Below are positions 35,908 through 43,913 of a DNA stretch of 64,000 nucleotides, piece after piece (the stretch's first letter is position 1; each line of letters opens with the position of its first letter). The stretch lies in contig JASCNX010000003.1 in NCBI GenBank assembly GCA_029968055.1, positions 62,001 through 126,000 of the forward strand, in the 5' to 3' direction. Below the pieces are notes generated by a model, which was given only the letters and a program-made list of their open reading frames with translations, searched no databases and had not been told where the DNA came from. Made by a program: the position numbers and the translations under genes. The stretch is from Xenophilus aerolatus (GTDB lineage Bacteria > Pseudomonadota > Gammaproteobacteria > Burkholderiales > Burkholderiaceae_C).

Positions 35908-37107
35908 ATGAGCAAGCAAGTGCAGGACGCCTACATCGTCGCCGCCACGCGCACCCCCATCGGCAAGTCGCACCGCGGCTTCTTCCGCAACACCCGGCCC
36001 GACGACCTGTTGGCCACGACGCTGAAGGCGGCGTTGGCGCAGGTGCCGCGGCTCGATCCGCAGACCATCGAGGACATCGTCTGCGGCTGCGCGATTCCCG
36101 AGGCGCAGCAGGGCCTGAACGTGGCGCGCATCGCCGCCGTGCTGGCGGGCCTGCCCACCAGCGTGGGCGGCATCACCGTCAACCGCTTCTGTGCTTCCGG
36201 CCTGTCGGCCGTGCAGATGGCGGCCGACCGCATCCGCGTCGGCGAGGCCGAGGTGATGATTGCCGCCGGCGTGGAGAGCATGAGCATGGTGCCGATGATG
36301 GGCAACGCGCCCTCGCTGTCGCCCTCGATCTTCGAACGCGACGGCGACGTCGGCATCGCCTACGGCATGGGCCTCACGGCCGAGAAGGTGGCGCAGCAGT
36401 GGAAGGTCGGCCGCGAGGCGCAGGACGCCTTCGCGCTGCAGTCGAACCAGCGCGCCGTCGCGGCCCAGCAGGCCGGCGAGTTCGCCGACGAGATCACGCC
36501 CATCGAGGTGACCGACCGCGGGTTCGACCTCGCAACGGGCGAGGCCACCGTGAAGACGCGCACGGTCAGCCTCGACGAAGGCCCGCGCCCCGACACCAGC
36601 CTCGAAGGGCTGGCGAAGCTGCGCACCGTGTTCGCCGCGCGCGGCACGGTCACGGCGGGCAACAGCTCGCAGACCTCCGACGGCGCCGGCGCGCTCATCC
36701 TGGCGAGCGAGGCGGCGTGCCAGAAGTACGACCTCACGCCGCTGGCCCGCTTCGTCAGCTTCGCCAGCAAGGGCGTGCCGCCGGCCATCATGGGCATCGG
36801 GCCCATCGAGGCCATCCCCGCCGCGCTGCGCTATGCGGGCCTGAAGCAGGACGACCTCGACTGGATCGAACTGAACGAGGCTTTCGCGGCCCAGTCGCTG
36901 GCGGTCCTGAACACGCTGAAGCTCGACCCGGCCAAGGTCAACCCGATGGGCGGCGCGATCGCGCTGGGCCACCCGCTGGGCGCCACGGGCGCGATCCGCG
37001 CTGCCACGGTCGTGCACGCGCTGCGCCGCAAGCAGCTCAAGTACGGCATGGTCACGATGTGCGTGGGCATGGGGCAGGGCGCCGCCGGCATCTTCGAACG
37101 CGTTTAG
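35908..37107 (+). CDS. Acetyl-CoA acyltransferase (thiolase)
   Basis: A 399-residue thiolase that cleaves 3-ketoacyl-CoA with CoA at the end of each beta-oxidation turn. The nucleophile is Cys95 in RFCASGLSAVQMAA; His355 is in GGAIALGHPLGATG and the acid/base Cys385 is in MCVGMGQGAAGIFE. The N-terminal motif VAATRTPIGK and NEAFAAQSLAV are also typical. Length and sequence are closest to FadA-type enzymes rather than the longer FadI. ACGAGGA lies upstream of the ATG at 35908. It is paired with the FadN-like gene. Confidence 0.95.
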   Translation: MSKQVQDAYIVAATRTPIGKSHRGFFRNTRPDDLLATTLKAALAQVPRLDPQTIEDIVCGCAIPEAQQGLNVARIAAVLAGLPTSVGGITVNRFCASGLSAVQMAADRIRVGEAEVMIAAGVESMSMVPMMGNAPSLSPSIFERDGDVGIAYGMGLTAEKVAQQWKVGREAQDAFALQSNQRAVAAQQAGEFADEITPIEVTDRGFDLATGEATVKTRTVSLDEGPRPDTSLEGLAKLRTVFAARGTVTAGNSSQTSDGAGALILASEAACQKYDLTPLARFVSFASKGVPPAIMGIGPIEAIPAALRYAGLKQDDLDWIELNEAFAAQSLAVLNTLKLDPAKVNPMGGAIALGHPLGATGAIRAATVVHALRRKQLKYGMVTMCVGMGQGAAGIFERV

Positions 37108-37175
37108 CGGCTGCTGCGCGGTCCCGCCCGCCACGCCAGAGGCGCCGCCGAAGCCATCAACAGGAGACCACCGAG

Positions 37176-38063
37176 ATGCACAGTCGCCACCTGCCAGTTG
37201 ACGGTTCCCACCACATCGCGGTGCGCCGCTACCCTGCCACCGGCACGGCCCGCGCGAGCGTCGTCATCGGCGGCGCGATGGGCGTGCGGCAGGCCTTCTA
37301 CGCGCCCTTCGCGCAGTGGCTGGCCGGGCAGGGCGTCGCCGTCTGGACCTTCGACTACCGCGGCAGCGGCGACTCGCTCGGCGATGCGCCGCTGCGCGGC
37401 TTCGACGCCGACCTGTTCGACTGGGCGCGCGACTACGAGACGGTGATCGACGCCGCACGTGCCGCGCAGCCCGACGCGCCCCTCTACCTCTTCGGCCACA
37501 GCCTGGGCGCGCAGCTGCCGGGCCTGCTCGCGCGGCCCGAGCAGGTCGACGGGCTGCTCAGCATCGCCGCCGGCAGCGGCTACTGGCGCGAGAACGCGCC
37601 ACGGCTGAGGCGTTCCGTCCTCTACTTCTGGTTCGTGCTGGTGCCGCTGGCGGTGCGCCTGTGGGGCTACTTTCCCGGCCGCAGATTGCGCAAGGTGGGC
37701 GACCTGCCGCGCGGCGTCATCCTGCAGTGGCGGCGCTGGTGCCTGAACCCGCGCTACAGCGTGGGGGCCGAAGGGCCGCTGGCAGAGCGCAGCTATGCGC
37801 GGGTGCGCTTCCCGGTGCTGGCGCTGTCGATCACCGACGACGAGCTGATGACGCTGCGCGGCACCGAGAGCCTGGTCGGCTTCTATTCGGCCGCACCCAC
37901 CGCCGTGCAGCGCATCGCGCCGGCCGACGTGCAGGCGGGCCGCATCGGCCACTTCGGCTTCTTCCGCGAACAGTTCGCGTCCAGCCTGTGGCCGCGCGCC
38001 GTCGACAGCCTGCAGCGCCTGGTGGCCCTGGGGAACACCCGCGTCCCGCACACGACTGCGTGA
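37176..38063 (+). CDS. Alpha/beta hydrolase (serine aminopeptidase/YheT-like group)
   Basis: A 295-residue alpha/beta hydrolase. GGAMGVRQAFYAPFA gives the oxyanion region, WTFDYRGSGDS the usual DYRG motif, and FGHSLGAQLPGLL the nucleophile elbow with Ser109. The acid may be in SITDDELMT and the His in GRIGHFGFF. The stretch RRSVLYFWFVLVPLAVRLWGYFPGR is very hydrophobic and may be a cap that binds lipid or the membrane. AGGAG precedes the ATG at 37176 by 9 bases. In this operon it may free a fatty acid or hydrolyse an ester substrate; this is inference. Confidence 0.85.
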   Translation: MHSRHLPVDGSHHIAVRRYPATGTARASVVIGGAMGVRQAFYAPFAQWLAGQGVAVWTFDYRGSGDSLGDAPLRGFDADLFDWARDYETVIDAARAAQPDAPLYLFGHSLGAQLPGLLARPEQVDGLLSIAAGSGYWRENAPRLRRSVLYFWFVLVPLAVRLWGYFPGRRLRKVGDLPRGVILQWRRWCLNPRYSVGAEGPLAERSYARVRFPVLALSITDDELMTLRGTESLVGFYSAAPTAVQRIAPADVQAGRIGHFGFFREQFASSLWPRAVDSLQRLVALGNTRVPHTTA

Positions 38064-38076
38064 GCCCGCCACCCCC

Positions 38077-38922
38077 ATGCACACTGCCTGCATGACGATG
38101 CACCCCTTCGATCAGGCGCTGGCGCTCGAACACAGCGACCTGCAGGCCGGCCTCTTCACCGGCACCACCAGCGCCGACTACTGGAACATGGTCGGTCCCT
38201 TCGGCGGCACCACCGCGGCGCTGGCGCTGCAGGCGGTGCTGCGGCATCCGGACCTGCTGGGCGAGCCCATCGCCCTCACGGTCAACTACGCGGCTGCCAT
38301 CGTCGCCGGGCCTTTCGAGATCCAGGCCACGCCGGTGAAGACCAACCGCTCGACCCAGCACTGGACGCTCGAGATCCGCCAGCCCGACGCCCAGGGCCAC
38401 CCGCAGCTCAACACCACCGCCACGGTGGTCACGGCCGTGCGCCGCGAAACCTGGGGCGCCACCGACCTGCCCATGCCCGCCGTGCCCGCGCCCGAGGCGG
38501 TCGAACGCATGACCATCGGCCCCAAGGCCGTGGCCTGGGTGACCCAGTACGAGATGCGGCCGGTGAGCGGCAGCATCCCGTCGCAGTGGGACGGCCGCGG
38601 CGACCACAGCGAGACGCGCCTGTGGCTGCGCGACGCCCAGCCGCGCGCGCTGGACTTCGCCTCGCTCACCGCGATGAGCGACATCTTCTACCCGCGCGTC
38701 TGGCTGCGTCGTGCCACGGTGGTGCCGGCCGGCACGGTGTCGATCACCACGTATTTCCATTGCACCGCGGCGCAGCTCGCCGAAGTCGGGACCGGCCACC
38801 TGCTCGGGCGCGCCACGGGCCAGCAGTTCGCGCAGGGCTTCTTCGACCAGAGCGCGCAGCTGTGGAGCCAGGCGGGGCACCTGCTCGCCACCAGCAACCA
38901 GATCGTCTATTACAAGGAGTGA
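38077..38922 (+). CDS. TesB-like double hot-dog acyl-CoA thioesterase
   Basis: A 281-residue protein of the thioesterase-like superfamily with two hot-dog repeats. The N-terminal repeat has DYWNMVGPFGGTTAALALQA, close to the usual motif in which the helix packs on acyl-CoA. The C-terminal repeat has LTAMSDIFYPRVWL and ends LATSNQIVYYKE, as in TesB-like acyl-CoA thioesterases. It probably hydrolyses an acyl-CoA released during degradation. The start could be ATG 38077, 38092 or 38098; I list the first, 13 bases after the hydrolase stop. Confidence 0.82.
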   Translation: MHTACMTMHPFDQALALEHSDLQAGLFTGTTSADYWNMVGPFGGTTAALALQAVLRHPDLLGEPIALTVNYAAAIVAGPFEIQATPVKTNRSTQHWTLEIRQPDAQGHPQLNTTATVVTAVRRETWGATDLPMPAVPAPEAVERMTIGPKAVAWVTQYEMRPVSGSIPSQWDGRGDHSETRLWLRDAQPRALDFASLTAMSDIFYPRVWLRRATVVPAGTVSITTYFHCTAAQLAEVGTGHLLGRATGQQFAQGFFDQSAQLWSQAGHLLATSNQIVYYKE

Positions 38923-38934
38923 CGCCCGACCCTT

Positions 38935-38995
38935 CCGTTCGGGCTGAGCCTGTCGAAGCCGGGTGACGGCGCTTCGACAGGCTCAGCCCGAACGG
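38935..38995. repeat. REP-type hairpin, copy 2 (25-bp perfect arms)
   Basis: A 25-base arm at 38935-38959 containing GTTCGGGCTGAGCCTGTCGA is matched perfectly by its complement at 38971-38995, with an 11-base loop. It occupies most of the 110-base gap between the thioesterase and SDR genes. I recognise the TTCGACAGGCTCAGCCCGAA core as a very common intergenic element in beta- and gammaproteobacterial genomes. The strong stem may also stabilise upstream message or weaken downstream expression. Confidence 0.9.
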
Positions 38996-39032
38996 CCCAG
39001 GAGCGCACTCGACTTCTGAAGGAGCCCCCCCC

Positions 39033-39779
39033 ATGAGCCAGAAACCTGCCGCCCTCGTCATCGGCGCCGGCGACGCCACCGGCGGTGCCATCGCGCGCGC
39101 CTTCGCCCGGGAAGGGTACGCCGCCTGCGTGGTGCGGCGCAGTGCCGACAAGCTGCAGCCGCTGGTGGCGCAGATCGAGGCCGAGGGCGGCGTCGCCCAT
39201 GCCTTCGGCACCGACGCGCGCAAGGAGGAGGACGTCGTCGCGCTGGTCGAGCAGATCGAGTCGACCCTCGGCCCGATCGAGGTGATGGTGTTCAACATCG
39301 GCGCCAACGTGCCCGAGAGCATCCTGACCGAGACCGCGCGCAAGTACTTCAAGGTCTGGGAGATGGCCTGCTTCTCGGGCTTCCTCACCGCCCGCGAGGT
39401 GGCGCGGCGCATGGTCGCGCGCGACATGCCGCCCGGCGGCCACCGCGGCACCATCATCTTCACCGGCGCGACCGCCTCGCTGCGCGGTGGCGCGAACTTC
39501 GGCGCCTTCTCGGGCGCCAAGATGGCGCTGCGCGCGCTGGCCCAGGCCATGGCGCGCGAGCTGGGGCCGCAGGGCGTGCACGTGGCCCACACCATCATCG
39601 ACGGTGCCATCGACACCGAGTTCATCCGCAGCAACTTCCCCGAACGCTACGCGCTCAAGGCACAGGACGGCATCCTCAATCCCGAGCACATCGCCCAGAG
39701 CTATGTCATGCTCCACCGCCAGCCGCGCGACGCCTGGACGCACGAGCTGGACCTGCGGCCGTGGATGGAAAAATTCTGA
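39033..39779 (+). CDS. Atypical SDR-family protein lacking the catalytic Tyr
   Basis: A 248-residue protein of the short-chain dehydrogenase fold. The nucleotide motif reads IGAGDATGGAIARAFA, departing from TGxxxGxG, and NIGANV replaces NNAG. At the active site NFGAFSGAKMAL has Phe where catalytic Tyr is expected, although the Lys is kept, and the usual Ser two turns earlier is Ala in TGATASLRGG. Either it has another chemistry or it binds acyl-CoA or cofactor without oxidoreduction. GAAGGAG lies upstream of the ATG at 39033. It is in the acyl-CoA operon. Confidence 0.83.
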   Translation: MSQKPAALVIGAGDATGGAIARAFAREGYAACVVRRSADKLQPLVAQIEAEGGVAHAFGTDARKEEDVVALVEQIESTLGPIEVMVFNIGANVPESILTETARKYFKVWEMACFSGFLTAREVARRMVARDMPPGGHRGTIIFTGATASLRGGANFGAFSGAKMALRALAQAMARELGPQGVHVAHTIIDGAIDTEFIRSNFPERYALKAQDGILNPEHIAQSYVMLHRQPRDAWTHELDLRPWMEKF

Positions 39780-39808
39780 GCACCGCGCGCCCACACGGAG
39801 ACATGCCC

Positions 39809-40411
39809 ATGCCCGCACCCACCGTCGAGTTCTTCTTCGATTTCGGCAGTCCTGCCGCCTACCTGGCCTGGACGCAGTTGCCGCACCTGTGCGCCGACAC
39901 CGGTGCCACGCTCGTGCCCCGGCCGATGCTGCTGGGTGGCGTGTTCCAGGCCACAGGCAACCATTCGCCGGCCGAGATCAAGCCCAAGGGCCCCTACATG
40001 AACGTGGACCTGCAGCGCTTCGCGCAGCGCTACGGCGTCCCCTTCACGCACAACCCGCACTTTCCGGTCAACACGCTGCTCCTGATGCGCGGCGCGACCG
40101 GCATGCAGATGCACGAGCCGGAGCGTTTCGATGCCTATTGCCGCGCCGTCTACCAGGCCATGTGGGTCGATGCGCAAAACATGAACGACCCGGCCGTCGT
40201 GCAGGCGGTGCTGCAGGCCGCCGGCTTCGATGCCGGGGCGGTGCTCGCCCTGGCCGCGCAGCCGGAGGTCAAGGAGCGCCTCAAGGCCGTGACCGGCGAG
40301 GCCGTGGCCCGCGGCGTGTTCGGCGCACCCACCATGTTCGTCGGCGACCAGATGTTCTGGGGCCAGGACCGGCTCGACTTCGTGCGCGAGGCGGTGCTGG
40401 CCGCGCGCTGA
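39809..40411 (+). CDS. DsbA-fold 2-hydroxychromene-2-carboxylate isomerase family protein
   Basis: A 200-residue protein of the kappa-class glutathione-transferase/HCCA isomerase family. It opens VEFFFDFGSPAAYLAWTQL, with Ser in place of the thioredoxin-type Cys, as in that family, and ends with GVFGAPTMFVGDQMFWGQDRLDFV. Known members isomerise aromatic ring-cleavage products with glutathione; many in beta-oxidation-like operons have unknown roles. I chose ATG 39809, 8 bases after CGGAG; the earlier ATG at 39803 is too close to it. Confidence 0.85.
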   Translation: MPAPTVEFFFDFGSPAAYLAWTQLPHLCADTGATLVPRPMLLGGVFQATGNHSPAEIKPKGPYMNVDLQRFAQRYGVPFTHNPHFPVNTLLLMRGATGMQMHEPERFDAYCRAVYQAMWVDAQNMNDPAVVQAVLQAAGFDAGAVLALAAQPEVKERLKAVTGEAVARGVFGAPTMFVGDQMFWGQDRLDFVREAVLAAR

Positions 40412-40449
40412 CTTTTCCCCTCCGAATCGATCACCTTCAAGGCCCACCC

Positions 40450-41214
40450 ATGAGCGACATCCTCGTCCACACCGAAGGCGGTGTGAGCACCCTGACCTTC
40501 AACCGCCTCGACAAGAAGAACTCGATCACCAGCGCGATGTACGCCGCGATGGCCGACGCGCTGGAGGCCGCGCAGGCCGACGCCGCGGTGCGCGTGCTGC
40601 TGATCCAGGGCGACGCGACCATCTTCTCGGCCGGCAACGACATCGGCGACTTCCTCAACGCGCCGCCCTCGACGCAGGACTCGCCGGTGTTCCGCTTCCT
40701 GCACGGCATCGCGCAGTTCCCCAAGCCCATCGTGGCGGCCGTGTGCGGCCCGGCGGTGGGCATCGGCACCACGCTGCTCTTCCACTGCGACCTGGTCTAT
40801 GCCGGCGACAACGCGGCCTTCTCGATGCCTTTCGTCAACCTGGGCCTGTGCCCCGAGGCGGCGTCGAGCCTGCTGGTGCCGCAGATGTTCGGCTACCACC
40901 GCGCCGCCGAGGCGCTGCTGCTGGGCGAACCCTTCATGGCCGAGGCCGCGCTGGAGGTGGGCCTGGTCAACCGCGTCGTGCCACCGACGGAATGCAATGC
41001 CATCGCGCAGCAGCAGGCGCGCAAGCTCGCGGCCAAGCCGCTGTCGGCGCTCATCGAGACCAAGCGCCTCATGAAGAAATCGCAGGGCCCGGCCGTGCTC
41101 GAACGCATGGGCGAGGAGGGCGCGAGCTTCGGCCGCATGCTGCGCGAGCCGGCGGCGCGCGAGGCGTTCACCGCCTTCATGGAGAAGAGGAAGCCGGACT
41201 TCAGCAAGGTCTGA
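40450..41214 (+). CDS. Enoyl-CoA hydratase/isomerase family, delta3-delta2-enoyl-CoA isomerase-like
   Basis: A 254-residue crotonase-fold enzyme. The oxyanion-hole motifs are FSAGNDIGDF and GPAVGIGTTLLFHCDLVYA. The two Glu residues of a hydratase are missing (GIGTT in place of GGGCE, MPFVNLG in place of QPEILLG), while FVNLGLCPEAASSLLVP keeps the Glu used by ECI2-type isomerases, so I favour isomerase, which shifts cis-3 double bonds of unsaturated substrates into the 2-position. It closes the plus-strand operon and is followed by a REP hairpin. Confidence 0.85.
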   Translation: MSDILVHTEGGVSTLTFNRLDKKNSITSAMYAAMADALEAAQADAAVRVLLIQGDATIFSAGNDIGDFLNAPPSTQDSPVFRFLHGIAQFPKPIVAAVCGPAVGIGTTLLFHCDLVYAGDNAAFSMPFVNLGLCPEAASSLLVPQMFGYHRAAEALLLGEPFMAEAALEVGLVNRVVPPTECNAIAQQQARKLAAKPLSALIETKRLMKKSQGPAVLERMGEEGASFGRMLREPAAREAFTAFMEKRKPDFSKV

Positions 41215-41238
41215 CCGGCTACCGCCCCTCCCCCCGCA

Positions 41239-41298
41239 CCGTTCGGGCTGAGCCTGTCGAAGCCGCGCTCCGGCCTTCGACAGGCTCAGGCTGAACGG
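41239..41298. repeat. REP-type hairpin, copy 3
   Basis: Arms of 24 bases (GTTCGGGCTGAGCCTGTCGA within 41239-41262, complement at 41275-41298 with two changes near its outer end) flank a 12-base loop. It follows the last gene of the acyl-CoA operon. The remaining 127 bases to the convergent YciA-type gene show no coding or structural signal I can support. Confidence 0.85.
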
Positions 41299-41425
41299 CT
41301 GGGGTGGATCGGGAGCTTCATCGCCTGCATCTGCAGGTCGCAGGTCGCCACATTCGTGACGAATTCGGCCGCAACGTTTGCCACGCCTGGGCTTCAGCTC
41401 GACGGCACCTTCTCCGCTGCAGCCC

Positions 41426-41857
41426 TCAGACGGGCTGCACAGCGTCCGGCACGATCGGCCGGGGCCGGCCGTTCTCGTCGATCGCCACGTAGGTCAGCGT
41501 GGCCTCGGTCACCTTCACGTACTCGCCCTGCCGGCGGATGCGTTCCGCGAAGACCTCGACCTTCACCGTGACCGATGTGCGCCCGACCCGGCTGACGACA
41601 GCGTAGAAGGACAGGATGTCGCCGATGCGCACCGGCTGCTTGAAGATGAACTCGTTCACCGCCACCGTGGCCATGCGCCCGTTGGCGTAGCGCGCCGGCA
41701 GCACCGAACCGGCCAGGTCCACCTGCGCCATCACCCAGCCGCCGAAGATGTCGCCGTTGGCATTGGTGTCGGCCGGCATCGGGATGACCTTGAGCACCAG
41801 TTCCATGTCGGCCGGCAGGCTCTTGAGAACGGCGGCGGGGTTGGAAGAAGCGGACAT
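41426..41857 (-). CDS. YciA-type hot-dog acyl-CoA thioesterase
   Basis: A 143-residue single hot-dog thioesterase of the acyl-CoA hydrolase (YciA/BFIT) family. The helix motif DTNANGDIFGGWVMAQVDLAG holds the catalytic Asp and Gly-rich turn, followed by VAVNEFIFKQPVRIGDILSFYA, RTSVTVKVEVFAE and a C-terminal VTEATLTYVAID. It cleaves a wide range of acyl-CoAs in the cytoplasm. The ATG at 41857 (MSASSNP) is preferred to a GTG two codons earlier. It faces the end of the acyl-CoA operon and is divergent from the ABC exporter by 144 bases. Confidence 0.92.
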   Translation of the reverse strand: MSASSNPAAVLKSLPADMELVLKVIPMPADTNANGDIFGGWVMAQVDLAGSVLPARYANGRMATVAVNEFIFKQPVRIGDILSFYAVVSRVGRTSVTVKVEVFAERIRRQGEYVKVTEATLTYVAIDENGRPRPIVPDAVQPV

Positions 41858-42001
41858 CGGCACAATCTCGGAAACACGAAAACCACGATTGTCCCGTATG
41901 CGACGCTGCCGCGACGCGCTGCCTCATCCCGCTGCCCCTTCCTTCCATCCGCTGCCGGCGCGTTCTTCGACGTACCGGCGCGCGCGCCCGTGGGGCCGCC
42001 C

Positions 42002-43828
42002 ATGAGATCGCTCGCCCATCCTCCCCCGGCCTCCGTGGCCCCCGGTGCCGCTGCGGCTGCGCCGCGCTCCGACGCTGCCACGCTGCGGCGCCTCTTTCCC
42101 TACCTCTGGCAGTACAAGTGGCGCGTGTTCGCCGCGCTGGCCTTCATGATCGGCGCCAAGGTGGCGAACGTCGGCGTGCCGGTGCTGCTGAAGAACCTGG
42201 TCGACCGCATGACGCTCAAGCCCGGCGACCCGGCGGTGCTGCTGGTGGTGCCGGTGGCGCTGCTGGTGGCGTACGGGCTGCTGCGCTTTTCCACCTCGCT
42301 CTTCACCGAGCTGCGCGAGCTGGTCTTCGCCAAGGCGACCGAGGGCGCCTCGCGCAGCATCTCGCTGGAGGTGTTCCGCCACCTGCATGCGTTGTCCCTG
42401 CGCTTCCACCTCGAGCGGCAGACCGGCGGCATGACGCGCGACATCGAGCGCGGCACGCAGGCGGTGCACTCGCTCATCTCGTACTCGCTCTACAGCATCG
42501 TGCCCACGCTGATCGAGCTGTCGCTGGTGCTGGGCATCCTGGCGGTGAAGTTCGACGCCTGGTTCGCCGTCATCACCGGCATTGCGCTGGTGATCTACAT
42601 CGGCTTCACCGTCACGGTGACCGAATGGCGCACGCAGTACCGCAAGATGATGAACGAGCTGGGGTCCAAGGCGCAGAGCCGGGCCATCGATTCGCTTCTC
42701 AACTACGAGACGGTGAAGTACTTCAACAACGAGGACTTCGAGGCCCGGCGCTACGACGAGAACCTCGAGCGCTACCGGCGCGCCGCCGTCAGGAGCCAGA
42801 CCACGCTGTCGCTGCTCAACACCGGCCAGCAACTGCTCATCGCGCTGAGCCTGGTGGCGATGCTGTGGCGCGCCACGCAGGGCGTGGTCGACGGGCGCAT
42901 GACGCTCGGCGACCTGGTGATGGTCAACGCCTTCATGATCCAGCTGTACATCCCGCTGAATTTCCTGGGCGTGATCTACCGCGAGATCAAGCAGAACCTG
43001 GTCGACCTGGACAAGATGTTCGCGCTGCTGGAACGCGAGCGCGAGGTGGCCGACGCGCCCGGCGCGCAGCCGCTGGACACGCACGATGCGACGGTGCGCT
43101 TCGAGAACGTGCGCTTCGCCTACGAGCCCGCCCGGCCGATCCTGCATGGCGTGAGCTTCGAGATTCCGGCCGGCAAGACCGTGGCGGTGGTCGGGCCGTC
43201 CGGCTCGGGCAAGTCGACCCTGGCGCGCCTGCTTTACCGCTTCTACGACATCCAGGAAGGCCACATCCGCATCGGCGGCCAGGACATCCGCGCCGTGAGC
43301 CAGGCCAGCCTGCGCCAGGCCATCGGCATCGTGCCGCAGGACACGGTGCTCTTCAACGACACCATCGCCTACAACATCGCCTACGGCCGGCCCGGCGCCA
43401 CGCACGAGGAGGTGGTCGCGGCGGCCAGGGCGGCGCGCATCGACGGCTTCATTGCCGGCCTGCCGCTGGGCTACGAGACGGTGGTCGGCGAGCGCGGGCT
43501 CAAGCTGTCGGGCGGCGAGAAGCAGCGCGTGGCCATCGCGCGCACGCTGCTCAAGGACCCGCCGATCATGATCTTCGACGAGGCCACGTCGGCGCTGGAT
43601 TCGGCCAACGAGCGCGCCATCCAGGCCGAGCTGGCGAGCGCCTCGCGCAACAAGACCACGCTGGTCATCGCGCACCGTCTGTCGACGGTGGTGGACGCGC
43701 ACGAGATCCTCGTGCTCGAAGCCGGCGTGGTCGTCGAGCGCGGCACGCACGCCCAACTGCTGGCGCTCGGCGGGCGCTACGCGCAGATGTGGGCGCTGCA
43801 GAAGTTCGACGCCGCGCCGATGCTGTGA
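42002..43828 (+). CDS. ABC exporter of the Atm1/HMT family
   Basis: A 608-residue half-transporter with a six-helix domain fused to an ATPase. Residues about 60-350 are the membrane domain; LNYETVKYFNNEDFEARRY is the hallmark of the Atm1/ABCB7 subfamily, whose members export glutathione or persulfide-type compounds and aid heavy-metal tolerance. The ATPase has GPSGSGKST near 398, Q-loop IGIVPQDTVLFNDTI, signature LKLSGGEKQRVAIARTLL, Walker B IMIFDEATSALD and the His switch IAHRLSTV. The N-terminal 35 residues are Ala/Pro rich. It appears monocistronic. Confidence 0.92.
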   Translation: MRSLAHPPPASVAPGAAAAAPRSDAATLRRLFPYLWQYKWRVFAALAFMIGAKVANVGVPVLLKNLVDRMTLKPGDPAVLLVVPVALLVAYGLLRFSTSLFTELRELVFAKATEGASRSISLEVFRHLHALSLRFHLERQTGGMTRDIERGTQAVHSLISYSLYSIVPTLIELSLVLGILAVKFDAWFAVITGIALVIYIGFTVTVTEWRTQYRKMMNELGSKAQSRAIDSLLNYETVKYFNNEDFEARRYDENLERYRRAAVRSQTTLSLLNTGQQLLIALSLVAMLWRATQGVVDGRMTLGDLVMVNAFMIQLYIPLNFLGVIYREIKQNLVDLDKMFALLEREREVADAPGAQPLDTHDATVRFENVRFAYEPARPILHGVSFEIPAGKTVAVVGPSGSGKSTLARLLYRFYDIQEGHIRIGGQDIRAVSQASLRQAIGIVPQDTVLFNDTIAYNIAYGRPGATHEEVVAAARAARIDGFIAGLPLGYETVVGERGLKLSGGEKQRVAIARTLLKDPPIMIFDEATSALDSANERAIQAELASASRNKTTLVIAHRLSTVVDAHEILVLEAGVVVERGTHAQLLALGGRYAQMWALQKFDAAPML

Positions 43829-43913
43829 CCGCCGTTCAGGATCCACAAGGCCTGCAGCGCACGGCGCGCTTGCCGCGCCCGTGCAGGCCGCCATCGTTTC
43901 AGGAGCATTCCCC

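Noticed and set aside
41301-41425. 62-codon plus-strand frame after REP copy 3
   Set aside because: It has no ribosome site and overlaps the 3' end of the YciA-type gene; it looks like chance.
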